In this document: positions 1 to 29,041 of the stretch, piece by piece
How positions within the stretch are numbered: the stretch's first letter is position 1
How the letters are laid out: each line of letters begins with the position of its first letter
Assembly (NCBI GenBank): GCA_947652115.1
Contig: OX393569.1
Span: 18,621,139 to 18,685,138, forward strand
Length of the DNA stretch: 64,000 nt
Direction of reading: 5' to 3'
Source of the DNA: Blastomussa wellsi
Taxonomy: Eukaryota; Cnidaria; Anthozoa; Scleractinia; Plerogyridae
Notes under the pieces: model-generated
The model's database searches: none
Told to the model about the DNA's origin: nothing
What the model saw: only the letters and a program-made list of their open reading frames with translations
Position numbers and translations under genes: made by a program

Positions 1-204
1 TTTTGTCATCTAGCACCATAATAGTAATTTCTTAGTCTAGAGCATCCGCGGTGACCTACAATAGGGGCAGTTAGCGAACGCTTTCAGCTGAGCTATTCTT
101 GAAACGTTCGTCGGAACGCGGGCCGGGGCGCGGCCGGTTTCTCCTCGCCGAGGCCCAGCCTCCTTCATTAGGCCGACAAGAAGGGCATGTACCAAACCCA
201 GTAA

Positions 205-325
205 CAGTGGAACACCGGAAAACCACAAAACACGGAACACTGGACCACCAGAAACACCATAAAATGCCAATAAATTTTTGGTGTTCCGGGGTGTTCCGTG
301 TTTTGTGGTGTTCCGGTGTTTCTGG
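205..325. repeat. Foldback element rich in GTGTTCCG motifs
   Basis: The left arm (about 206-240) is the reverse complement of the right arm (about 281-318), both built of GGAACACCGG / CACAAAACACGGAACAC pieces. A second inner pair (CCAGAAACACC and GGTGTTTCTGG) extends it. Hairpin of about 120 bp. Confidence 0.75.
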
Positions 326-567
326 TTTTAGTACATGCCGACAAGAAGGCCAGAGTAACCCAGAGAAACAATTTCTTCGCTAGCAGAGTTTCCTTAAAGT
401 TGTTAACGTGAGTTACGTAAACGCAAGGTTTTGATTTAAAATTGAAAACACACGACGTTTTCAAACTGTGTCTATGTGTTTGTATTTTGACTCGCCCTAC
501 GGGCTCGTTAAAATACGCCACAACTTGTAAAAATACTCGGCGATACTACACAACAATAAGTCTACTA

Positions 568-1200
568 AGATTTAGTATATTCTCAGCTCCGACTATTGCA
601 TTTCTAGCTTTTTGATTGGCTAAAAACTCCGACTATATAACAATTATTCCATGAGCCCGCGTTGGATATGAAGTGATAAAATAACCAACGAGCGCGTAGC
701 GCGAGTTGGTTATAATCACTTCATATCCAACAAGGGCGAATGGAATAATTGTTTTAGTAAATTCTCAAACCATTTCTCTTGAATTTTTGTGGGAAACAGC
801 TCCTGAAATCTGCCAGTGTCGGCCATTATAGAGGGCTGAAGTAAAAACTTGGCGCACTATTTTCCATATGACGTAAAACTCCGACTATTGGCTCATAGTC
901 GGAGTTTATTAGCCATCAAAAAGCTAGAAATGCAATAGTCGGAGCTGAGAATATACTAAGAGCCAATAGTCCGAGTTTTACGTCATATGGAAAATATGAA
1001 GTTGTATGCTCTTTCCGGACGCTTTGTAAAATTGTGGAAATAAAAATCGGCGGCAAAACCCGTTTTGAGAATTTACTAAAACAATTATTCCATTCGCCCT
1101 TGTTGGATATAAAGTGATTATAACCAACTCGCGCTACGCGCTCGTTGGTTATTTTATCACTTCATATCCAACACGGGCTCATGGAATAATTGTTATATAT
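568..1200. mobile_element. Composite of two inverted MITE copies
   Basis: Contains two 115-bp near-perfect palindromes, 639-753 and 1080-1194, each beginning AACAATTATTCC and ending GGAATAATTGTT, in opposite orientation. Between and outside them are inverted copies of the CTCCGACTATTGCATTTCTAGC module. The same modules form one simple unit at about 14021-14326, so this is a nested or back-to-back pair. Confidence 0.8.
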
Positions 1201-1703
1201 GCATCGCGAGGATTTTGACTATTAAACTTAGTTGGTACTTACTACAAAATACATACCAGAACACCAGGAGAGAAGAAAACAACTCAATTCTTGAAAGAGG
1301 GAGAATTTGCGATTTGTTCCGACCTCTTTTTTGTCCGGTTTGGAAAAAAAATGCGAGAACTTGAAAAAGATCATGCTTCGATTTTTCAAGTTACCATTCA
1401 TTTTGACTCGGTTTATTTATTGATCGGAGATACTCAGCAACAATTCAATACTTTTGTCCGGCAATTATGCCAAAAGCGAGCTATGTAATTTCAGGTTCCT
1501 GTTAATGAAAGTGGTTTTTGCTTTTAATAATCACCGCAGATCAACTTTATGGTGTTTTTGGTGTCTCGCTGTGAGCATAATTATTACTTCGTCATGATGT
1601 TGGCATCGTTTTGAATAAAAATGGAGCAAATTCAAATCCACGTTATAGTTCACTCGACATCTTAGGAAAGCCAGACTTCTGATTTTCATTAACTTGTCTT
1701 TAG

Positions 1704-2021
1704 GTGGTGAGAAGGGAAGACGAAGCCCTGGAAAAACTTGAAAGGCTGAACGAATACATAGCAACGGCACGACAACAAATGGAAGCTCTCAAGGATAAGG
1801 AGGAAGGCGCTTACGAAAGGGAGGACGAAAGCGACAAGAAGTCGAGTTTCCTCGCACAAGAATTGCACACCATGTTGACCACAGCAGAAGAGAAAGAGCG
1901 GCAAGTAGTGAACCTAGAGCGATACAAGGACAAGATTAAAGGCGAGATAGAGGATGAAGAAAAAAAGATTCAAGACGTACACGACGAGATCGATAAACTC
2001 AACGAACTCGAAGATTTTTAA
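1704..2021 (+). CDS. Last exon of a coiled-coil, tropomyosin-like protein (5' part outside window)
   Basis: The reading frame opens directly after a pyrimidine-rich acceptor ending in TAG at 1701-1703 and closes at a TAA at 2019-2021, giving 105 residues. The product is almost entirely charged alpha-helix: Glu, Lys, Asp and Arg dominate, Leu/Ala/Met fall in heptad spacing, and there is no proline. It ends in the acidic tail NELEDF. This is what a tropomyosin or a related actin-binding or myosin-tail coiled coil looks like. Cnidarian tropomyosins are divergent, so I cannot separate it from other long coiled coils by eye. No convincing earlier exon is visible between 1 and 1700, which is mostly repeat, so the gene must enter from the left edge. 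The exon contains no start codon that I trust; its first codon GTG is simply exon-internal. Confidence 0.5.
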   Translation: MVRREDEALEKLERLNEYIATARQQMEALKDKEEGAYEREDESDKKSSFLAQELHTMLTTAEEKERQVVNLERYKDKIKGEIEDEEKKIQDVHDEIDKLNELEDF

Positions 2022-2692
2022 TAAGTATAATTTTTTAACCAAATACCTTCGGCCTTCGTATTTTGTTGTAAAATTAAAAAAATAAGTGCCCGTACCGTCT
2101 CAGCTCTATTAAGTTACCGGGGTTAGGAGCCGGAGGGGGGGGGGGGGTTGGATGGGGCTTATTAGAGTCGGGTCGAATCGCATATTAGCACTAGAGGGAA
2201 TATAAATGAAATTAAGTGGACTATTAAATGTTTTAGTCTTGCAACGCATTTTCACAAAGAAGTAACAATACTAATAAGAGCGCAGTCTAGTTCGTTATGT
2301 GATTTACCATCAAGGGGGATGGGTGAACCTCAGCCGAGAGGCTTACTAAACACTAGAACTTCCAGAAAAACGAGGAACGAGGGAGGTGGGGGCGGGAGGT
2401 TATATAGCTTTTACGGTGGTGATGCCTTTTTTTCGAGAGTATGAAAAAGGGAGATTTTACACCAAAAGACAAACATTTTAATTCACTGCTTATATCAAAT
2501 AGAAACTCGCTATACTCTTGTCGAACACTGACTAATTACCGTTAACAAAGTGCGGCGTTCACAAAGAATATACAACATCAAAAACCCAAACAAGCATACG
2601 TTGTTTGTATATGTACATACGTCATACGTTGTTTGTATATGTACATGTTTCAATGCTCGTTTTGATGAAAAAATAAAAACCTTTGATGTCTT
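2022..2692. other. Intergenic / 3' flank with a 13-bp G run
   Basis: Lies between the tropomyosin-like exon and the convergent orphan ORF. It holds a run of 13 G at 2135-2147 within a G-rich patch, and a short direct repeat around 2590-2645 (CATACGTTGTTTGTATATG occurs twice). No coding signal is seen. Confidence 0.6.
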
Positions 2693-3364
2693 TCAAAAAC
2701 GAAATCTCATCACTTTAGTTTCCTTCTCTCTCTTGAGTCTTGCGAAGAAGTTAATTACACTTGATTTTATCGTTTTGCGCTCCTTTGGCATTTCCCAGGC
2801 ATTTGCCGCTGTCACATTCAAGGTCACGTGATTAGTGAGAGCATCGCTACCCGGTATTTCCTCGAGAACGAGGGCTGGGTCACATGACTGTCCGTGTACT
2901 TGATACCCGTCAGAACTGACAGGTGTGGGCGGAGCTAGTTCGTTCACAAACAACGCTGGACATTTGTCAAATGCTTCGGTAGATTTCGTTATGTCACTTG
3001 TGATTTCTTTTCCAGTCGTGGTGTTCCACTGCTGGTATTTTCTCCCTTTAGACGTCAATGAACAGCTAAGAGCAATTGCATCTCTCGCCTTCTCTTGCCT
3101 TCTCCCTCGTGTAAGCGTATTTTTCCATGCTTCAGTCCTCACGGCAAACCAAGTCATATCCCCTTTAGAATTCGAAGCTCCATTCATTTCATAATTCTTG
3201 CTCTTCTTCGATTTCCCGCTGCCGCCAGAAACTTTTTTGTCTTTTAAGATATCTTCACTACTGGTCACACCGTGAAGTTCATCGTCGCCGAGTCCCCGAA
3301 GTTTCTCGACTTTGGTTTTTCCTGTAAAGTGTCCTCTCAACCAGCTTATCATCATTCCGTCCAT
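2693..3364 (-). CDS. Unrecognised 223-residue protein
   Basis: An uninterrupted frame of 223 codons starts at a true ATG whose complement is CAT at 3362-3364. It is long for this AT-rich, stop-rich sequence. The product is soluble-looking and basic at both ends, with no signal peptide or membrane segment. There is a Lys/Ser/Gly-rich stretch near residues 40-60 and another Lys/Arg cluster in the last 20 residues. I do not recognise a domain. It may be a lineage-restricted gene, the first exon of a longer gene with an unseen donor, or a chance ORF. It is convergent with the coiled-coil exon at 1704-2021. Upstream, 3365-3600 is CpG-rich (several GCGCGC), as expected of a promoter, and CCAAT-type motifs lie further out near 3715. 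Confidence 0.4.
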   Translation of the reverse strand: MDGMMISWLRGHFTGKTKVEKLRGLGDDELHGVTSSEDILKDKKVSGGSGKSKKSKNYEMNGASNSKGDMTWFAVRTEAWKNTLTRGRRQEKARDAIALSCSLTSKGRKYQQWNTTTGKEITSDITKSTEAFDKCPALFVNELAPPTPVSSDGYQVHGQSCDPALVLEEIPGSDALTNHVTLNVTAANAWEMPKERKTIKSSVINFFARLKREKETKVMRFRF

Positions 3365-5830
3365 AACACAACTATTGAAGCACGAAAGTCAAAGCACTGA
3401 TATCTTCCGCGTAAATCGCAACCACTGATTTTAAACGCAAACTTGGCTATCGGAAATATTCTTTTTTGAAAACGTCTATGACGTCACAATCACAACATAC
3501 AGATAGCGCGCACTTTCGCTTTGATTCCGCGCGCGCTTCATCATTTATTGTCGCGCGCCAGTTTACAGCCTTGCTTAGAGAACCGTGAACACCTGAAATA
3601 TTTCAGGAATGTTGATTCCGTAGTGACAAATCACAGCAAAGTTCAGGACACGCGAACAAACCTCAAAACCACAAACTAATTACCGTTGCTGTTTGCGGTT
3701 TAGTTTTCTCACACCTGATTGGCTCCTTCCTTGTAACACAATAACATTCCATAAACATTTCTGGTGGTCACGGTTTTTTTTTAATGTTAACCACGCGTGT
3801 TGTTGACTCATTCAGCAATTAAGAAACGTGCTAACCTCAAGTCCATGTTCAAGAATTGATCAGCACCGTAGAGCCAAACATGATCACCTGCACTGTGGAG
3901 TAATAGATCAAGTACATTGGGCGATATTTTTCGAGACATGTCATTGGTTCTGAAAACAATAGATAACACGTCACAACAATGCCTCTTGCCATAAAGAGAG
4001 AGGTGCATGCAATGTGCTCTGACCAATCAGAGCGAAGACAATGTTTTCTCGACCAATCAGAAGCACTACCAACCGATGAGAGAAGCTACTGACTTTTCAC
4101 GCGCTTGCCACCAGTTGCAGGTCTTTGCTTAGAGTTGATTGGTTGTTGCGCTTTTCTCTGCCGTTATGATTGGTTCGATGTTAAACAAATTACATGTAGT
4201 GTTGAATATTTTACCCGCCACCAGAAACCGCGCGCGAATATTAGTTGTTAAATTAGCGAAACGGACCCCTTCTTCACCCTTTGGATACCTCATTTTAAAC
4301 AGCGATTATACATTTTATTTTATTCAAATTTTTTTCATGCCTTTACCTTGGATTTTTTTTAAATGTTTTTCAAAAGATTTCAACACTAAACGTCGGTTTA
4401 AGAACGGGTGCAATTTCTCCATTTATGCGATGGATAATTCCGGAATTTGCACAAACTGCTGCATAACTGCAACATAACTGGACCAAATGTTTATTTTCTT
4501 TCGTTTTTATAAAATATCTATTCTACTATTTTTCCTTAAATACATAAGCCTACAGATATATATACTCTTTTAACTTTACATTTGATTATAACACTTTTGA
4601 CAAAATATAAAAAAGCACACCCGTAGCAATACAAGGCGCAGTTTATAATGGCATCATGTTTAACGAAGCAAGATATACATTTCAGAGAAAATCACCATTG
4701 TTCATTCCCTTTAATTTGTGGCGATTAACCCACGATAAGTTCTAACAAGACTTCCAGAAACTATATGTAGAGAAGCCACTGACAAATTCCGTACTCGCGC
4801 CATCTCAAATATCATTCCGCGGATACGCGCAGTTTTTGGAAAAGAACTGCCGTACTCGTGTCAGGCAAATAGGTGATTTAGTCGATATCCTTAGCAAATC
4901 GAGTACGTAACGAACGCTCTCCGAGCACTCTCCGAACGATCTCGGAACAGTACATACTCTGGCGTGCATAGGCATATCACCTCTTTTTTTCCTTCGTTTC
5001 CCGAGAAAAAAAAAAGAAACGTACTGCAGTTAAATATGTGCACCTTATTTTCTTACACCAGCCATTTCGTAAGTACAGCGGTAACATTTCAAACTGCTCG
5101 TTAACTTCTTTAAATCCTTGTAGACAAATATTTTAAACTCTTTCCACCCTTACAAAACTTTGAACGAGACAGTTTTGAGCCCGCATTCCATCACCCAAAA
5201 TCGTACCAGTCCCCTGGCTCGCAGACAGTGTTGCCTGAAGTGGAGTTATCATTTAATAATGATGTCAAGAACACCATCTTTCTTTTATCGCTGATTTATC
5301 GCTCGTTAATCCTACGTAACATTAACCAGGAACTCGCTGTCTTCAGTAAACAGACACAAAAACGATGGAATGCGGGTTTAAATCACTTCTGCAACCCCCA
5401 GCAACAAGGACTTTCTCGCAAAACTCTTGTTACAAATTGAATTCGATGTATCAGGAAAATGAAGATCTCATCCTTATCGACCAAGGAAAAAATAACCTCG
5501 ACTTTGGTAAATCTTTTAACCTGATTCTTTCATGTTGTAAATATCAAGAATTTAAAACAAAATTTTTAACTCCATCAATGTTCTTTGCTCACAAGGCACT
5601 AAACCTCTACAGGCAACTCAGGGGAAAGCCATTGTAAAAAGTCGACATGGATAGCACAGGGAAAATATGTCATTGCCTTAAACTTTGGTCACTGCATCAA
5701 GTATGTTTCCAGGACGAGGTCAGCGGAATAAACGGTTTTCCTAAGGAACGGAAAACCTGTAGTTGAACGCCATTGGCTGAACAGCTCCCAGACTAACAGG
5801 GGTGGGAAGGAGGGATTTTAGTCTTAATCA
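3365..5830. other. Intergenic, no gene seen
   Basis: Only short ORFs with biased, hydrophobic or low-complexity translations occur here. Several CCAAT/ATTGG motifs (about 3717, 4022, 4051, 4136 and 4167) and CpG-rich patches near 3480-3560 may belong to promoters, but I cannot assign them. The 3' flank of the helicase gene occupies the right end. Confidence 0.5.
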
Positions 5831-23599
<17,769 letters not shown>

Positions 23600-25200
23600 T
23601 TTCACAGCGATTGATGTTCCGCGAAGCCGCGAGGGTCGAGACTTGGCTGAGAATTTACGGTGCTGTCAGAACTTCTCACTTCTCTGGGAAGCCGCCATGT
23701 CTGTTTGTGAACTCACAAAGGCTTGTGGGATGTATGGGCCCAGTCTCCCATGCCTTCACTTCGGCGCTCGGAAGCCCGCAAAACGTCGCGCGTCCGGCGC
23801 GCAGTAAACAGTTTCTGCGAGAGTTGTTCCATTTGTCGTTGTCGCCATCATCATCGAACAGATTACTGCATTACTTAGTTTCTGGTTAACAGCCGATTTC
23901 AATGCAGTGTGTGGCCTGGGTTTTCTCAAAACATCACTCTCCCAAGGCGATAACAAAAGTGGCGACAAATAAGTTGTATGCTTGCACAAATTTGGTAAAA
24001 TTTAACTTTTTTGTATAACAATCTTTTTAAATGTTCAGGGAGACATTAATTTAAATTTCAAGCCTTCTGTGTATATCTATCACCAGTTTACTGTTTACCG
24101 AGTTGTTTATGGTTGGTCGCCGTTCGCCGTTACACACAATGTGACTTAAATCTTCACCATAAGGCTGCGAAACACACAGGGGAAGATCCAGGATTTATCT
24201 TAAGAGGGGTGCACCTCTAAGTATTGACGTAATTGATGAGTCACGTTAGCAGAATACTAGTTATATTAGAAAGTCTCAAGTCATCCCAGGGGAGGTGCGC
24301 AACCCCTGCATCCTTCCCCCCTCCCTAGTTCCGCCTATGGCACAGTCACAGCGACAGTTCTCAATGACAAGTCGCTCCGTGTGTAGGCCTAGACAGATTC
24401 TGCTCAAAAAATGCGAAAATATCCCCAAAAGTTGCTCAAAAGTTGCTTTAAGTTGCTTACTGGATTGGATCTCTTTGACGTTGTTCTTCATCGGTTCTTC
24501 ATTGTCAGAATAAAGCGGCCTGCCGTCTGCCATTTTAGAGCGTAGTTGTACCATATTTGGAATATTAAAGGTCTCTATTCTCGAAATGGAGTCACATCCG
24601 GCACATCCATATATATTTGGAATTTATACAGAAATGATACCGAGATTTTCTAGTGAAATTCTTGTAAATTTCCAAAGAAAACGTGTTAAAATATCAATTT
24701 CTTATTAATGTGATTTTAAAATAGCTAAAATATGCCCAAAATATGCTAACTTTTAGAAAAGATGCTGTAAAGTTATTCACTCTCATACGAGGCGGATTGG
24801 CCACTTTCCCTATTCAGCTTGGTAGCGAGGCCCAGAAGACACAAATAAAGAATATAAAAAGACATGTTTAATAATTTCTTTTGTTTGTGTCCTCTAGGCC
24901 TCGTTACCAAGCTGAATTTTAATACAGCGAAAGCGGTCTATTTTTCCGGGATTGTTGCAGCACTGACTTGTCTCGGCAACTTGTCAAAGCGACTTGCAGC
25001 TATTTGCCAACCACGGAAGAAAAGAAGTCATTGTTTCAACAAACAATTAGGTTCTGGTTCGCATATTAATAACAATGGGTGACGTCACGAGAAACCGCTA
25101 TTTTCGCGATTGTTACTATACCGGCATAGTTCTAGCGTGGGTCTAGAAAAAGCTGGAAACCCATGATCTGTAATCGTTCTCCTTCCAAAGTCTTACCACA
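23600..25200. promoter_or_regulatory. Shared 5' region between divergent DDX43 and START genes
   Basis: 1.6 kb separates the two divergent start codons. The 200 bases next to DDX43 are CpG-rich and TATA-less, as expected of a housekeeping promoter. ORFs reading through here are shadows. The middle carries a 106-bp foldback (24812-24917) and degenerate repeat around 24180-24345. No defined operator can be named. Confidence 0.4.
24812..24917. repeat. Foldback element upstream of DDX43
   Basis: ATTCAGCTTGGTAGCGAGGC at 24812 is complementary to GCCTCGTTACCAAGCTGAAT ending at 24917, with further pairing through AAGACACAAATAAAGAA and a loop of about 30 nt. Confidence 0.75.
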
Positions 25201-25896
25201 ATGCAAGCGAAGGAGACTGAGTCGTTTCGATCTATTTCGTACGAAGAAGAGCTTCAGAGAGCCAAGTGGTTTAAAGAAGATTTGGAAAAAGAGGATGGCT
25301 GGACTGAAGCAGCCACGGGCCCAGGGTTCACCTACTGGATTAAGACCTTCTCCGATGACGAAGTTCCCATTAAGATCGTTTACACTATCGACATGCCCTT
25401 CCCCGCCAAGGTTTTCCTGCAGTTGCTGGACCCCCAGAATCTGACAGCTCGCAATGATTGGGACAAAGCTTTTGTCGACCATGAAATTGTGGAAGCCTTC
25501 CCTGATACTGATGGGTGCGTGACGTATATGCGAGCGCTCCTTTCTTGGCCATTGGTTGATCGATCGTTCGTGTTATATCTTCCACCGAGTAAAGAGGTCG
25601 ATTGGTACGGAATGAAAGCATATTTTCTGCTGATTAAACACGGTTGGCACCCGGCAAAGCCCGAAGGCAAAGACGGTCTTGTTCGAGCGACAAATGGCGG
25701 GAATTTCTACGTGGTCATGCCAGATGAACAACAACCAGAAGGTGCTTGTAGAGTGTTTGGATTAACAAACAACCTCTATAATGGATGGATTCCGAAAACA
25801 AACATGGAATGGATGCAGAGGAGAGTTGTACCAAAGAAATTCAATGCGTGGAGAGAAAATATGATACAGGGTTATAAAAAATACTTTAATAATTAA
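25201..25896 (+). CDS. START-domain lipid-transfer protein, single exon
   Basis: Complete ORF of 231 residues from an ATG to TAA, intronless in an otherwise intron-rich window. Residues about 20-228 form one START domain. The landmarks are the NDWDKAF segment (85-91), the LSWPLVDRSFVLYL strand (114-127) matching the family's P-x-x-x-R-D-Y/F-V element, and a C-terminal amphipathic helix that caps the lipid cavity (about 198-228). There is no N-terminal targeting peptide or membrane segment and no second domain, so it resembles the short cytosolic carriers (PCTP/STARD2, STARD10 group). These hold one phospholipid or sterol in a hydrophobic pocket. The exact ligand cannot be read from sequence. 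AATAAA near 25963 could serve as poly(A) signal. It is divergent from DDX43. A retrogene origin is possible. Confidence 0.82.
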   Translation: MQAKETESFRSISYEEELQRAKWFKEDLEKEDGWTEAATGPGFTYWIKTFSDDEVPIKIVYTIDMPFPAKVFLQLLDPQNLTARNDWDKAFVDHEIVEAFPDTDGCVTYMRALLSWPLVDRSFVLYLPPSKEVDWYGMKAYFLLIKHGWHPAKPEGKDGLVRATNGGNFYVVMPDEQQPEGACRVFGLTNNLYNGWIPKTNMEWMQRRVVPKKFNAWRENMIQGYKKYFNN

Positions 25897-28396
25897 CAAC
25901 ACTTTGGTTGATTTCTTGAACTCGTAAAAAGAGAGGGACTACTGTAAAATACTAGCACCGGCAATAAATTGCTTTAAAATGGATAAGCAACCATACAGGA
26001 CGAGACGTTGCAACAATTCGTCTTGAGGCATGCTAGGTAATACTTTAAAACTATTAGTTTTTGATTTCTAGTTTGCAAACGGCGAAGGTGAAAAAATGTA
26101 CGAGAAGAAATGTGAAGTAGAAAAGTAGAAAATACGGCACAAGTACTATAGCGAAATAAATTGCTAATACAAAGTTCAATATATAGCTATTAAATTTGCA
26201 TGACAAACGTTTATATTTGACAACCTGTTAAACCAAAAGCTAAGAAGTCTTTGTTTCACGAGCCAATAGTTCTCTGACAAGAAGTGATGTCACCTGATAC
26301 ATATGCAATATGGTAGAATTGCGAACATTCGACAGCTGTTTGATTGTTGCCCTGAAAGCAGTTCTTTGTAGTTGGCTAAAACACAATTGCACAAGGAAAA
26401 TTTTATATCTTTATCCTTTTAAATATTCATTGTTCCAAGTACTCTCTGGCCCTGTGCTAAAGAGGAACTCAATGTTAACCATAAATTGACCGAAAAAATA
26501 CCGTCCCACGCCAAATTGAAACAATACTTTTAACCACCAACCGTACACGTTATCTTATCCCTCTTCTGAGATCGTTATTAAACACTTTTGATGCTTTTTT
26601 AGTTCTCAAAAGGCAGTCAAATATCTAATATGTCCATGCTAATAAATATTAGTCATTTGCATGCAGCCACGTAACCTTTAAGGGTAGTGGTGACACGCAG
26701 TTGTACTTGCGTTAAACTTGCTAATCGATTTTATGTTCATATCTTTCTTCTATTGTTAATGAATTTATTTTAGTTGAATCAACACAACACAACCTCTGAC
26801 CACGGATTTTATGGCGCCCAATTTTCGCCCAAGATTATCGTTTTAACATTAATATTTCCCACGCGCCGCCATTTTGGATTTTATGACGTCAGTGCGTTGT
26901 CCAATTGTTTGACACAAAAGGACCTCTAGATCTCATTAATAACAATAACGACAACGCAATGACGTCACGAAATCCAACATTGCGGGGCACGGAAATTTTA
27001 AAAACGGTGATCTTTCTTGTTTCTTTATTGGACCTTTCTGAGTCTCTGTCTATACGAGGAGGTTTTGAAAAGTCAATGAAATTCCGTTCGTATTGCGTTA
27101 ATTTTTTCTCTTTTACATAGTGAAAAAAGATAAGGGACCGTCAATATTTATCGCCTCGGGGTGGTGGGGGTGGAAGATTTTTTTTTTGTCTTTCGCCAGA
27201 CAAACTAACCAATCAGCATTGTCTGAAGGCATTCAAAACGATCGTTATAAAATTTCCCGCGAATCCGTTCTTCGGGATGCCGGCGCGGTTGGATACAATA
27301 CTCTGGTGTGTTTCGATGGTTGAAACACCAAATAAAATATTATTTATTGTGAATACAAGAGGTAAGCGTGCGAGTCTGATTCGGTTATAAGTTGGAAGGG
27401 TTAATATTTTGGGAAAGATTATCTCTCTCCCATGAACACAACAGTGGATCAGAAATATTTATTTCAACGCTATAAAATGCTACAAAAAAACTTCGCCAAC
27501 TCGAAAACGCAAAGCGGAATTAATTTAGAAATCATCAAAGAGGTCCACAACTGTGGTATTTACGAGCGAACAAATCGTACGAACGAACAAAATGGAAAGA
27601 GCCAGTCAAGGCGAATACAACTTCACCGCGCTGAATCATTCATTCGACAAACTTGCCACAGAACGATTGAAAACGTCCAGTGCTGCTGGGTTAAAAGGCT
27701 GGCTTGAAAATATGTTCAACTTCTCGTTTCGATAGTTCATTGGCCCTTTGATTTGAGGCCCCCATTTTCTTAAAATTGGGTTTGAACAACCGACGATTAA
27801 TGGACGGCGCACACACTTGAAATAATATTTTTCCGAACACCAAAATCGCTACGCAGTCGTTTAGAGTCTGAAACGTGGAAACTTTGACCCATAGGCTAGC
27901 TTTTCATTTGGCTGAACTTCAGTAATTCGTTGCTGGATTGTACGTCTTTTTGTGGAGCTGTGGGGAAAAAATATGAAAACTGAAAATCAATGAGCCAGAC
28001 TTTCGAACACACTGAAGGCAAAACTTGATAACAAACGACTTACCGTAGCCAGTTGATAAATTAAGGAGTAAATAAGTTTCCTTTCGCAAATTCAGAACTT
28101 CCTTTCATCTAAAATGAATTTACCAGAGAAATCTCTGACTTGGAGTAAAATCAATCGTCCCTGGCAGGTTTCATCTCATCGCATGTCTCACGGCGGGAGA
28201 GGCGTCGTGGGATTTTAGTTCATAAAATCTGATTGGCTAAGCGGCGGTCAAGGTGAAGGTCGGCTTTCTCGGTTTTTAGTAGGTAAAATTGGCGAAGCGG
28301 CGGAAAGTTAAGGAATGTTGGCCTCGGTTAAGCAGACGTTAGTGGGGAGAAGTGTAACGCAATCCCCTAATAACGTCTGCGTAGGAGATTAGAAGG

Positions 28397-29041
28397 AGGG
28401 GGGGGGGGGGGGTGTCACATGATTTTTTTATTCGAGTTTTCAGCCTATTTGAGACTTTTTGAAGTTCCTCATAGTACGCATTGACTCGTTCTTGACCTCA
28501 CTGCAAATATATCAGCTCATCACTTGCAAATTAAAAGATTTTTGATTTGAATGAAAATAATCAGCCCTTACGCGACAGTTCTATGGAGACGTAAGTATCA
28601 TAAAAGAGTCACTTGCATACAGGGGCTGCATGTATTTTTGTGGTGGCTGGGAGAGAAGGGAGGGGGGGGGGAATAATTCCACCACCAATTTAGAGTGGAC
28701 CGAGAAACCGCTATATACTTTAAGGGGGAATCACGTAACTGCTTCCATCCTCCGCACCCCCCACCCCTCCCCCCTCCCCCCCCCCCCTCAGGCGATAACC
28801 AGTCCCCAACGGCTTGATTGGAATTTCACCTGGCAGCCGTCCACCCCTCGCAGTGTTTCTGACGAAATAACGCACTATAATTAAAATACCGGGTGGACCA
28901 TCGTTCATGATAGTTCGCTCTCGGCTCTTTCGCGATGAAGTCGATCTAGTAAAAAAAATTTCCGTCCATTTTTTCTCCCCACCCACAAGTCAATTTTGTG
29001 CTGCCTCGGAATCTCCCCCCCCCCCCCCCGCCCCTCTCCCC
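28397..29041. repeat. Cluster of four homopolymeric G / C tracts
   Basis: Runs of G at 28397-28412 and about 28658-28670, then C-rich tracts at about 28755-28789 and 29009-29041, on one strand within 650 bp. Each could form a G-quadruplex or i-motif, and the opposed polarity could fold back. No gene overlaps them. Confidence 0.6.

Noticed and set aside
1291..1488. Possible upstream exon of the coiled-coil gene
   Set aside because: Composition is not coiled coil and no matching donor leads to 1704.
4139..4477. 112-codon plus-strand ORF
   Set aside because: AT-driven hydrophobic residues, no domain, no promoter or splice context.
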